From Vulcanimicrobiota bacterium (GTDB taxonomy: Bacteria; Vulcanimicrobiota; Vulcanimicrobiia; Vulcanimicrobiales; Vulcanimicrobiaceae), in contig JASHOM010000071.1 in NCBI GenBank assembly GCA_030041115.1, positions 1 to 50,700 on the forward strand: a stretch of 50,700 nucleotides of DNA, written 5' to 3'. Each line of letters begins with the position of its first letter. Position 1 is the first letter of the stretch. Below, in pieces: positions 27,242 to 35,824 of the stretch. Under the pieces are notes generated by a model. It was not told the DNA's origin and did no database searches. It worked only from the letters and a program-made list of their open reading frames with translations. The position numbers and the translations under genes were made by a program.

Positions 27242-28771
27242 ATGACTTTCCACAGCATCCTTTACGACCGATCGGCTCCTGCGGTCGCCGACATGGGCGC
27301 GACGCCCGAGTGCATTCGCGACCTCAACATCGATCAGATCATCGATGCGATCGTGCGGGGAAGGGAGGAGTACGATCTCGCGCCCTTCTTTCTGATGCCG
27401 CTGGCCACGATGGAAGCCGTCGGCTACCGGCACGAAGTCATGCGCGATCTCCAAGAAGGCGCCGTGCTCGAGTGCGTCGCCGAGTTCGCCGATGCGATGC
27501 GATCGACGCGGAAGATCCTCGCGCACTCCGCCAAGCTCCGAACTCACCAACAGACGCGCTTGTTTCTCGATGCCGTGCGTGCGTACGACGCGGCCGTCGT
27601 TCGTTTGTGCGAGAAACTCGAGCGCTCCAGCGCCAAATCGGCGGGGCTTCGCGCTTTCTGTGCGTTCCTCGCCGCGTACGTGCAGTCCGAGCAATTTCGG
27701 GCTCGAACTTCGGCTTCCGGCGCGCTGCTCCGGGAGCTCGATGCGATTCGCTATTCCGTTCGCATCAAGGAAAACACCGTCACGGTGGGGCGCTACGAGG
27801 ACCGTCCCGACTATAGCGACGAGGTCGCGCGGACGTTCGAGAAATTCAATCAAGGGGAAGTGCGCGACTACCTCGTCGCCGGCCGCGATTCCATCGAGAT
27901 GAATCACGTCGAGGAACGCATCCTCGCGCTGGTGGCGCGGCTGTTTCCGGCGACGTTTGCGAAATTGACGGAATTCGAAGAGCATCATCGCAGTTTCGTC
28001 GACGCGACCGTGACGCGGTTCGACCGCGAGATACAATTCTACCTCGCGTACCTCGAATACATGAACGAATTTGCGGCCTCGGGCTTGTCGTTTTGTTATC
28101 CGCACGTCTCGACCGACGGCGGCGACAGCGCCGTTCGGGACACCTTCGATGCGGCTCTCGCCAAGAGGCTGCGCGACGCCGGGCGTGAGGTCGTGGTCAA
28201 CGACTTCGCACTGACCGGCGGGGAACGCGTCCTCATCGTATCGGGGCCGAACCAAGGGGGCAAGAGCACCTTCGCTCGCACGTTCGGTCAGGTGCACCAT
28301 TTTGCAAGCATCGGTTGCCCGGTCGCAGGCAGCGCGGCGCGGATCGCCCTGTTCGACCGGATCTTCACGCATTTCGAGCGGGAGGAGCGGGTCGAAAGCC
28401 TTCGCAGCAAGCTGGAGGACGATCTGCTCCGGATGCGCGACATTTTGCGCGACGCAAGCGAACGCAGCATCGTCATCTTGAATGAAATCTTTGCATCGAC
28501 GACGCGCAGCGACGCCTATTGGCTCGGACGGCAGATGCTGGCCAAGATCTTGAGGATCGGAGCGCGTTGCGTCTGCGTTACGTTCCTCAACGAGCTGGCG
28601 CACGGAGACGATCGGATCGTCAACATGGTGAGCACGGTGGTTGCGGACAACCCCGCTGTGCGAACGTTCAAGGTGGTCCGGCGCGCCGCGGGCGAACCTT
28701 CGTATGCCGCCACGCTCGCGGAAAAGCACCGGCTGACGCACGATTTGGTAAAAGCTAGAATACGATCATGA
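27242..28771 (+). CDS. MutS-like ATPase (MutS domain V type), first of pair
   Basis: ATG 27242 (MTFHSILYD); Walker A GPNQGGKSTFARTFGQ, Walker B SIVILNEIFASTTRSD. Confidence 0.88.
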   Translation: MTFHSILYDRSAPAVADMGATPECIRDLNIDQIIDAIVRGREEYDLAPFFLMPLATMEAVGYRHEVMRDLQEGAVLECVAEFADAMRSTRKILAHSAKLRTHQQTRLFLDAVRAYDAAVVRLCEKLERSSAKSAGLRAFCAFLAAYVQSEQFRARTSASGALLRELDAIRYSVRIKENTVTVGRYEDRPDYSDEVARTFEKFNQGEVRDYLVAGRDSIEMNHVEERILALVARLFPATFAKLTEFEEHHRSFVDATVTRFDREIQFYLAYLEYMNEFAASGLSFCYPHVSTDGGDSAVRDTFDAALAKRLRDAGREVVVNDFALTGGERVLIVSGPNQGGKSTFARTFGQVHHFASIGCPVAGSAARIALFDRIFTHFEREERVESLRSKLEDDLLRMRDILRDASERSIVILNEIFASTTRSDAYWLGRQMLAKILRIGARCVCVTFLNELAHGDDRIVNMVSTVVADNPAVRTFKVVRRAAGEPSYAATLAEKHRLTHDLVKARIRS

Positions 28772-30294
28772 CGCTCAAGGCGCACCTGATGTACGCCGAC
28801 CGCGATTTTTCATTTCGCAGCGTCGTGCCGATCACCGAGGGCGAGGTCGCTGCGGATCTCGAGCGAGATGCGCTCGTCTCGGCGATGGCCGCCGGCGATC
28901 CCGTCGTTGCGGAAGTCGCGACCGAGGCGCTCTGGAACGGCCTGACCGATTTGGCCGCGATCCGGTACCGTCAAGCTGCGCTCGGCGACGCCGTCGCGAA
29001 TTCCGCCGCGGTTCGAGAGCTGTACGAACTTGCCGTCGAGGCGCTCGAAGCCGAACGCCGCGCGTTTCTGCTCGGGCTCGTCGGGCGAACGCCGGGCTCG
29101 GTACTCTTCCGGGCGGTGGAGCTGCTCGAATTATTGGAGGAGCGGCTGCGCCGGCTACGGGCCTTCGCCGACAAAAATGCGGCCCGGTTCGGGTCGGTTG
29201 CCTTCACCAATTTGTTCGACATGCTCCGGCGCGAGCTCGGCGACGATTACCTGGGAATCGTTCGAGAGCACTTGGGAGACTTGCGATTTACCGACGGCGT
29301 GTTGTCGAGCGCGCGCTTGGGTCCCGGCAACAAGGGAGTGGACTACGAGCTTCACCGCATCGTCCAGTCGGAGGGCTGGCTTCGCCGCGCGTTTGGGGCC
29401 CGCGGGCAGCAGGCGTATTCGTTTAGGATTCCGGATCAGGACGAGGGCGGCGCGCGCGCGCTGGCAGCCCTCAAGGATCGAGGAATAGCGCGCGTCGCCG
29501 ACGCGCTCGCGCGCTCGATGGATCACATCCTGTCGTTCTTCAAGATGCTCAGGACGGAGCTCGCCTTCTACGTCGGATGCCTCAACATCCGCGAAGCGCT
29601 CGCCGCGGCGGGCGCACCGGCCTGCACGCCTACGCCGTGCTCCGCGGCCGACGCAAAGCGCAACGCCACCGGACTCTACGATCCGTCGCTGGCGCTGACC
29701 CTGGGACGCTCCGTCGTGCGAAACGATCTCGCGGCCGACGGTAAGGCGCTCGTGCTCGTCACCGGAGCAAATCGCGGCGGGAAATCGACGTTTTTGCGCA
29801 GCCTCGGGCTTGCCCAGCTAATGATGCAGTGCGGAATGTTCGTCGCGGCCGAACGCTTCGAGGCCAGCGTCTGCCGGGGAGTCTTCACGCACTACAAACG
29901 TCAGGAAGACCCGACGATGCAAAGCGGTAAATTCGACGAAGAGCTCGTTCGAATGAGCGCGATCGTCGATGCCGTGGTGCCGGGTTCGCTCGTGCTCCTC
30001 AACGAGTCCTTCGCCGCGACCGACGAACGCGAAGGCGCGGAGATCGCTCATCAGGTCGTCACCGGGCTGATCGATTGCGGCGTCATCGCGTGCTTCGTAA
30101 CGCATCAGTACGAACTAGCCGAACGCTTCATGACCGAGGGCCGCACGGACGTCCTCTTCCTGTTGGCCGAGCGGCGAGACGACGGATCGCGCACGTTCCG
30201 AATCAAACCCGGACGCCCGCTGGAGACGAGCTACGGCAAAGACATTTACGATCGCATCTTCGACGACGCCGGCGCGACGACGGTCCCGCCCTGA
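28768..30294 (+). CDS. MutS-like ATPase, second of pair
   Basis: ATGA overlap with the first; Walker A GANRGGKSTFLRSLGLAQLMMQCGMFV, Walker B GSLVLLNESFAATDEREGAEI, CFVTHQYELA. Confidence 0.88.
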   Translation: MTLKAHLMYADRDFSFRSVVPITEGEVAADLERDALVSAMAAGDPVVAEVATEALWNGLTDLAAIRYRQAALGDAVANSAAVRELYELAVEALEAERRAFLLGLVGRTPGSVLFRAVELLELLEERLRRLRAFADKNAARFGSVAFTNLFDMLRRELGDDYLGIVREHLGDLRFTDGVLSSARLGPGNKGVDYELHRIVQSEGWLRRAFGARGQQAYSFRIPDQDEGGARALAALKDRGIARVADALARSMDHILSFFKMLRTELAFYVGCLNIREALAAAGAPACTPTPCSAADAKRNATGLYDPSLALTLGRSVVRNDLAADGKALVLVTGANRGGKSTFLRSLGLAQLMMQCGMFVAAERFEASVCRGVFTHYKRQEDPTMQSGKFDEELVRMSAIVDAVVPGSLVLLNESFAATDEREGAEIAHQVVTGLIDCGVIACFVTHQYELAERFMTEGRTDVLFLLAERRDDGSRTFRIKPGRPLETSYGKDIYDRIFDDAGATTVPP

Positions 30295-30908
30295 CTTCGT
30301 CCGATCGCAGCGGCCCGGCGTACCGCGATCGAGGTCCGCGCAAGACTGACCGCGCCGCGACCGATCAAGCTGCGCATCGCGCGCTCGACGTGCTCCACCA
30401 GCGCCGAGCGCAAGCGCTGCTCGAGCTCGGCGATCCATCCGTCGATCTCCGCAAAGGAGCAGGCCGCGTCCGGAAGGATCTCCCGCTCGTCGTCCACCTC
30501 TATCCGCGGCAACGCAATTCTTCGCGGCGGGCGGGGCGGCTTCGCGAGATCGCCGGCTCCTTGCGCGGCGGCTCGGACGAAGCGCTCCTGCGCTGCGAGC
30601 AAGGCTTCCGCATAGAATCCAAAGCGCGCCCGGAACCGCACGCCGGCATTTTCGAACGCCATCTGAGCGCAACGCATGGCCACCAGCTCCGAATGGCTGC
30701 GGGTCAGAGCCGCGCTCAAGTCCGGAGCGAGCGTGCCCAGCGAGAGGAAATGGTCCGCGAGCTCTTCGCGCGCCCGCCGCACGGGCTTCGCAACGAAACG
30801 ATCGAGCGTCGAAAGATCGGTTCGACAGCCGGACTCGAGCACCACGCGCGCCGCGGCTTCATCGTCGCGAAGGATCTGCCAGGCGGCGTTGACACGGTCA
30901 GCCGTCAT
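30246..30908 (-). CDS. helical hypothetical protein, second gene under riboswitch copy B
   Basis: 220 aa; ATG 30908 overlaps the upstream gene end by 11 nt; convergent with MutS-like 2 (49-nt overlap). Confidence 0.65.
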   Translation of the reverse strand: MTADRVNAAWQILRDDEAAARVVLESGCRTDLSTLDRFVAKPVRRAREELADHFLSLGTLAPDLSAALTRSHSELVAMRCAQMAFENAGVRFRARFGFYAEALLAAQERFVRAAAQGAGDLAKPPRPPRRIALPRIEVDDEREILPDAACSFAEIDGWIAELEQRLRSALVEHVERAMRSLIGRGAVSLARTSIAVRRAAAIGRSQGGTVVAPASSKMRS

Positions 30909-31230
30909 CGAGAACGATCGCCGCGTCGTCGAAGAACAGGTCCTCTACGGTTTCGTGCTGACGCAAGCGAGTTTTGAGCTCGGCAATTCGCGCTTGCAGC
31001 TCCTTGGCCCGGCCCAAAATGACCTCGCGGCCGGCAAAGGCGCCCGCGTTGCGCATGCGCTCCGTTTTGAGCTTGCGCATCGATTCCTGGAGCTCGAAAT
31101 GCTCGCTGGCATAATGGCGCTCGATTTCGTAAAGCCTGCCGCTGCGCTCTTGGAGTTTCTCGTTCGCCCACTGCAGCCGAGCCTCGAGATCTCGGCAACG
31201 CTCCTGCAGTTCGGCGACTTGATCGGCCAC
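30898..31230 (-). CDS. coiled-coil protein, first gene under riboswitch copy B
   Basis: GTG 31230; MADQVAELQERCRDLEARLQWANEKLQERSGRLYEIERHYASEHFELQESMRKLK heptad-rich. Confidence 0.65.
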   Translation of the reverse strand: MADQVAELQERCRDLEARLQWANEKLQERSGRLYEIERHYASEHFELQESMRKLKTERMRNAGAFAGREVILGRAKELQARIAELKTRLRQHETVEDLFFDDAAIVLDDG

Positions 31231-31248
31231 GACCTAACCTCACTCTCG

Positions 31249-31299
31249 TTGAGGAGCCATCAGCCTTTTTGGCGCTTGTTCGGCGAGCTCCATCGCCCT
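31249..31299 (-). promoter_or_regulatory. fluoride riboswitch (crcB motif), copy B, upstream of coiled-coil pair
   Basis: Minus strand AGGGCGATGGAGCTCGCCGAACAAGCGCCAAAAAGGCTGATGGCTCCTCAA: P1 GGCG/CGCC, P3 GCC-AAAAA-GGC, pseudoknot GGAGC/GCTCC; very close to the canonical aptamer. Confidence 0.9.
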
Positions 31300-31361
31300 C
31301 GGAAACGTTGCTTCGCGGAGGAATAGAGAACGATCCTGCGAATTTCGTTCGTGTTAGTTTA

Positions 31362-31446
31362 CGGGCGATGGAGCGCCGCCTTCGACCGCCGCGTCAGAAG
31401 CGTCGTCCCCGACGGGACGATGCGGCGATGCGGCTAATGGCTCCTT
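31362..31446 (+). promoter_or_regulatory. fluoride riboswitch (crcB motif) with extended P3, copy F, upstream of NUDIX-dynamin operon
   Basis: CGGGCGATGGAGCGCCGCC ... CGCCGC[GTCAG...CCCGACGGGACGAT]GCGGCGATGCGGCTAATGGCTCCT: P1, long P3, GGAGC/GCTCC pseudoknot. Confidence 0.78.
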
Positions 31447-31475
31447 TCTCGAGATGCGATCTTGGGAGGAACCTT

Positions 31476-31937
31476 TTGAATCAATACGTGGTTCGGATCA
31501 GCGCGGCGATTCTACGCCCCGGTGACGAGGTATTGGTGGTTCGACAGTTGGATCGCGGTCTCGAACGCATCAACCTCCCGGGCGGGATGGCGCATTTCAA
31601 CGAGTCGCTGAAGGAGGCACTCGTGCGCGAAGTTCGCGAGGAGACCGGCTTCGAGGTCGTTCCGACCGAGATCGCATTCGTTGCGGAGGGGTACAACGAC
31701 CGGTGGCCCGATCCCACTTTGGAAATCTGTTTCTACGCGACGGCCGTACGGCAGATCGAGCCGCCCGACCGGATGGGCGAGCAAATTCTTTCCGTCGAAT
31801 GGGTCGCGTTGGACGACCCGCGGCTTCTGCGCTCCGCCCCGCAGGCCGAGAATTTTCGAATTAGCAAGCGCGGTCTTTACGTCGACCAAACGAGCGCGAC
31901 CGCGCGCAAGATCAAGAAACGCTCCAAGCAATCATGA
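31476..31937 (+). CDS. NUDIX hydrolase
   Basis: TTG start with SD GGGAGGA; GGMAHFNESLKEALVREVREETGFEV matches the Nudix box pattern GX5EX7REUXEEXGU. Confidence 0.92.
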   Translation: MNQYVVRISAAILRPGDEVLVVRQLDRGLERINLPGGMAHFNESLKEALVREVREETGFEVVPTEIAFVAEGYNDRWPDPTLEICFYATAVRQIEPPDRMGEQILSVEWVALDDPRLLRSAPQAENFRISKRGLYVDQTSATARKIKKRSKQS

Positions 31938-33634
31938 TCGAATCCGCCCTCGAGCGAATCCAAGCCCTCGCCGAGTGGGTCGGTGACGCGACCGCCGCGG
32001 GACTCGCTCGCGAACTTTCCGAACAAATACCTCGCGGCGAGCTGAACCTGCTCGTGCTCGGGCAATTCAAGCGCGGGAAGAGCTCGCTGGTCAACGCGTT
32101 GCTCGGCGACGACGTCATGCCGACCGGAGCCTTGCCGCTCACCGGCGTCACGACGACCATACGATACGGCGACGAAGGGCGGATCGAAGTTTCGCTCGGA
32201 AGCTCGCCGCAAAAACGGCTGATCGCCGTGGACGAGTTGCCGAACTACGTCACCGAAAAATGCAATCCCGCGAACCGGCTCGGCGTCGAGCGCGTGGAGA
32301 TTCTTTGGCCTTCGGAAAGGATTCGCGGCTTCGCGCTCTTCGACACGCCGGGCATCGGTTCGACATACGCTCACAATACCGCCGCCGCTCACGCCGCCTT
32401 GCCCCGCGCCGACGTGGCCGTGCTGGTCGTCGGCCCGGAGCCCCCGATCGGAGCGGAGGAGCTGCAATACGCGCGCGACGTGATCTCTTCGTCCGAACGG
32501 CTTTTCGTCGTGCTCAACAAGAGCGACATTGCAGGCGAGGCTTTGCCCGAGATCCTGAGCTTCACGCGAGATGCCCTGCGCAACGTGCTTGGACCGGACA
32601 ACGAGGTCGACGTCGTGCCGCTCAGCGTGACTCGAGCCCGCGAAGCCCAGCGCGACGGACGCCGAGACTCGGCTTTCGAATCGTTCGTCGAGTCGCTGCG
32701 CCGGCTTGCGGATCACCAAGGCGATGCGGTGCGCGAGCAGTCAACTCGGCGGCGCGCGGTCGCAATCGTCGAGCGGCTCGATGCGCTCGCGGCAATGCGA
32801 GTGGCCGCACTGGAACTTCCGCGCGAGGAACGAGAACGGCGCAAAGCGATGATGGAAGGCGCTTTGCAGCTCATTGCCGACCGTGCCCGCGCGCTCGAGC
32901 TGGTCGTCGACGATGACGTGAATCGCCTAAGCCAAGAGATGGAGGCGGAGTTCGGACGGTGGTACGACCGCGATGTGCCGCTTCTTCGCGCGATGGCGGC
33001 GGAGCTGTCCGAAGAGTCGTCGTCCGAACGCCGCACGGAGCGCTTGGAGAGCGCGATCGCCGCGCGAGCGTCGGCTTGGCGTCAAGCCGCCGTCGAAGAT
33101 GCGACCGCTCAACTGAACGCGCACGCGGCCAAGTACGGACGTCTTCTCGGCGAGATCGAAACGTCGGCGCTCCAGACCGGATGCGAAATATTACGCATCG
33201 ATGCCGGCTCCCTCATCGCCCGCAACATCGAGTTTTCGCCTGCGAAGCTCGATCTGGCCACATCGGTCATGCCGACGACCGGCTTGGAGATCGTCGTCAC
33301 CGCGGCACTTCAAGCGCTGCCGGGGCCGCTTCGCAAGCCGTTGCTCAAACGGCGCTACGACGACGTGCTGGCACGCGAGCTCGACGCTCTGCGCGGAAGG
33401 TTGCGCTATGGCGTCGCACGCGATCTCGAGCCGTGGCGAAAATCGGTGCGCGCCAAGATCGTCTCGTCGATCGAGTCGATCCGTCACGCGATCCTTGCCG
33501 GGTTCACCAGCGCCGGCGAACCGTCCGACCCCGAAGCGCCCGAGCTCGAACGAGCGAGAGGGCTTCGGCGGGAGCTCCACGATTTACGCTCGACGTTGGC
33601 GACACGCGAGGAGACGAACGCGCTGGCTCCGTAG
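31934..33634 (+). CDS. dynamin-like GTPase
   Basis: ATGA overlap with nudix gene; P-loop GQFKRGKSSLVNALLG, switch TGVTTT, G3 DTPGIGS, G4 NKSD. Confidence 0.9.
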   Translation: MIESALERIQALAEWVGDATAAGLARELSEQIPRGELNLLVLGQFKRGKSSLVNALLGDDVMPTGALPLTGVTTTIRYGDEGRIEVSLGSSPQKRLIAVDELPNYVTEKCNPANRLGVERVEILWPSERIRGFALFDTPGIGSTYAHNTAAAHAALPRADVAVLVVGPEPPIGAEELQYARDVISSSERLFVVLNKSDIAGEALPEILSFTRDALRNVLGPDNEVDVVPLSVTRAREAQRDGRRDSAFESFVESLRRLADHQGDAVREQSTRRRAVAIVERLDALAAMRVAALELPREERERRKAMMEGALQLIADRARALELVVDDDVNRLSQEMEAEFGRWYDRDVPLLRAMAAELSEESSSERRTERLESAIAARASAWRQAAVEDATAQLNAHAAKYGRLLGEIETSALQTGCEILRIDAGSLIARNIEFSPAKLDLATSVMPTTGLEIVVTAALQALPGPLRKPLLKRRYDDVLARELDALRGRLRYGVARDLEPWRKSVRAKIVSSIESIRHAILAGFTSAGEPSDPEAPELERARGLRRELHDLRSTLATREETNALAP

Positions 33635-33706
33635 GGTCTACCCCAAAATGAGGGCAGCTGGCTGAAAGCCGGACTTTATTTAACCGATCCGTTCGCCTAT
33701 CTGGGG

Positions 33707-35824
33707 ATGCATTCCGGCGACGACGGCATCGTCGTGCGTGCCTCGCTGCCCCACGCCGCGCGCGCCTTCGTGCGCGAACGCGGTGCCGCAACGCTCGCCG
33801 AGATGCGCCGGGTCGACGGCGAGGGTCTCTTCGAGCTTCGCATGCCCGAGCGACGCGAGGCCTTCGACTACGTGCTTGCGCTCGAGAATGCCGGCGGCAA
33901 CGAGGAGATCGAAGACGCCTATCGCTTCGGTCCCATTCTCGGCGACGTCGACGTCTATCTCATCGCCGAGGGCACGCACCTGCGCCTGTGGGACGTGCTC
34001 GGCTCGCACGTTCGCACGATCGACGGCGTTTCCGGCGTAACTTTTGCGCTGTGGGCACCGAACGCGCAGCGAGTCAGCGTCGTCGGCGATTTCAACGGTT
34101 GGGACGGCCGGCGTCATCCGATGCGCAAACGCGTGGAGTGCGGAGTTTGGGAGATCTTCGTTCCGGCGGCGAGCGAAGGAGCGCGTTACAAGTACGAAAT
34201 CCTGGGCGCTCGCGGCGATCTGCTGCCGCTCAAAGCCGATCCGCTCGCGCGCCACGCGGAGGTGCGGCCCGCAAACGCCTCGATCGTGTGGAAGGAAAGC
34301 GCGCCGCCGTGGCACGACGACTCCTGGATGCGCGAGCGGCACGAGCGCAATCGCCGCGATGCTCCCATCTCGATCTACGAGGTGCATCCGGGCTCCTGGC
34401 GCCGGCACGGCGACGGACGTGTCTTGAACTACCGCGAACTCGCCGGCCGGCTTCTGCCGTACGTTTGCGAGATGGGCTTTACGCACGTCGAGCTGCTGCC
34501 CATCACGGAGCATCCGTTCGACGGGTCGTGGGGTTATCAGCCGACCGGGATGTTCGCGCCGACAAGCCGCTACGGAACGCCCGATGACTTCCGTGCGTTC
34601 GTCGAGCGCGCGCACGAACTGAAGATCGGCGTGATCCTCGATTGGGTACCCGGTCATTTTCCCGACGATCCGCACGGTCTGGCCTTCTTCGACGGAACGC
34701 ATCTCTACGAGCACGGGGACCCGCGTCAAGGCTTCGCTCCCGATTGGAACACGCTGATCTACAACTACGGACGGCGGGAGGTCGCAAATTTCTTGCTTGC
34801 AAGCGCGCTCTACTGGCTCGAGGAGTTCCACGCCGACGGCTTGCGGGTCGACGCGGTCGCCTCCATGCTCTATCTCGACTACAGCCGCCGCCCCGGCGAA
34901 TGGGTGCCCAACGCAGCCGGCGGCAACGAGAACCTCGAGGCAATCGCGTTTCTGCGGCGCCTGAACGAAACGCTCTACGGACGTTACGACGGCAGCGTGA
35001 CGATTGCCGAAGAATCGACGGCGTGGCCGATGGTCTCGATGCCGGTGAGCGACGGCGGCCTGGGCTTCGGTTATAAATGGAACATGGGCTGGATGCACGA
35101 CACCCTCGAGTATTTCGGCTACGATCCCCTCTACCGGCGCTACCATCAAAACCGCTTGACCTTCGGGCTCGTCTACGCCTACAGCGAGAACTACGTTCTC
35201 CCGCTCTCACACGACGAAGTGGTCCACGCAAAGCGCTCGCTGCTGCTCAAGATGCCCGGCGACCGCTGGCAGCGTTTCGCAAACCTACGCCTGCTCCTCG
35301 CCTTGACCTTCACGCACCCCGGAAAGAAGTTGCTCTTCATGGGCAGCGAACTCGCCCCCGAGTCCGAATGGAACCATGACGCGCAGCTCGATTGGAGCAT
35401 CCTCGCCGACCCACAGCACTCCGGGGTGAAACGCTTGGTGCGCGATTGCAACGCGCTGTACGTCAGCTCGCCGGCGCTCTACCGCCTCGACGCGCAGCCG
35501 CCGGGTTTCGAATGGATCGACTTTGCCGACGCCATTCAAAGCGTACTCGCCTTTGCGCGCAAAGGCATCAATGAAGCCGACGGCCTATTCGTGGTGGCGA
35601 TCAACGCCACTCCCGTCGTCCATCACGGCTATCGCATCGGCGCACCGCGCCCCGGCGTCTATCGCGAGGCGCTCAACACCGATTCGCAATACTACGGCGG
35701 CAGCAACGTCGGAAACTGCGGTCTGATCGAAACGCGGCCGATCGCGTCGCACGGCCGCCCGCACTCACTGACGCTGACGCTGCCTCCGCTGGCGGCGGTC
35801 GTGCTTTCCCTCGGGACGCCGTGA
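33707..35824 (+). CDS. glgB: 1,4-alpha-glucan branching enzyme
   Basis: TFALWAPNAQRVSVVGDFNGWDGRRHPM, GTWRR-like SWRRHGDGR, SWGYQPTGMFAPTSRYGTPDDFRAFV, DGLRVDAVASMLYLDYSR. Upstream in-frame TDPFAYLGMH suggests the true start may be slightly earlier. Confidence 0.95.
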   Translation: MHSGDDGIVVRASLPHAARAFVRERGAATLAEMRRVDGEGLFELRMPERREAFDYVLALENAGGNEEIEDAYRFGPILGDVDVYLIAEGTHLRLWDVLGSHVRTIDGVSGVTFALWAPNAQRVSVVGDFNGWDGRRHPMRKRVECGVWEIFVPAASEGARYKYEILGARGDLLPLKADPLARHAEVRPANASIVWKESAPPWHDDSWMRERHERNRRDAPISIYEVHPGSWRRHGDGRVLNYRELAGRLLPYVCEMGFTHVELLPITEHPFDGSWGYQPTGMFAPTSRYGTPDDFRAFVERAHELKIGVILDWVPGHFPDDPHGLAFFDGTHLYEHGDPRQGFAPDWNTLIYNYGRREVANFLLASALYWLEEFHADGLRVDAVASMLYLDYSRRPGEWVPNAAGGNENLEAIAFLRRLNETLYGRYDGSVTIAEESTAWPMVSMPVSDGGLGFGYKWNMGWMHDTLEYFGYDPLYRRYHQNRLTFGLVYAYSENYVLPLSHDEVVHAKRSLLLKMPGDRWQRFANLRLLLALTFTHPGKKLLFMGSELAPESEWNHDAQLDWSILADPQHSGVKRLVRDCNALYVSSPALYRLDAQPPGFEWIDFADAIQSVLAFARKGINEADGLFVVAINATPVVHHGYRIGAPRPGVYREALNTDSQYYGGSNVGNCGLIETRPIASHGRPHSLTLTLPPLAAVVLSLGTP

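Noticed and set aside
27242-30294. Canonical mismatch-repair MutS/MutL system
   Set aside because: Only MutS core/ATPase-like features are recognisable; no mismatch-binding N-terminal domain and no mutL nearby.
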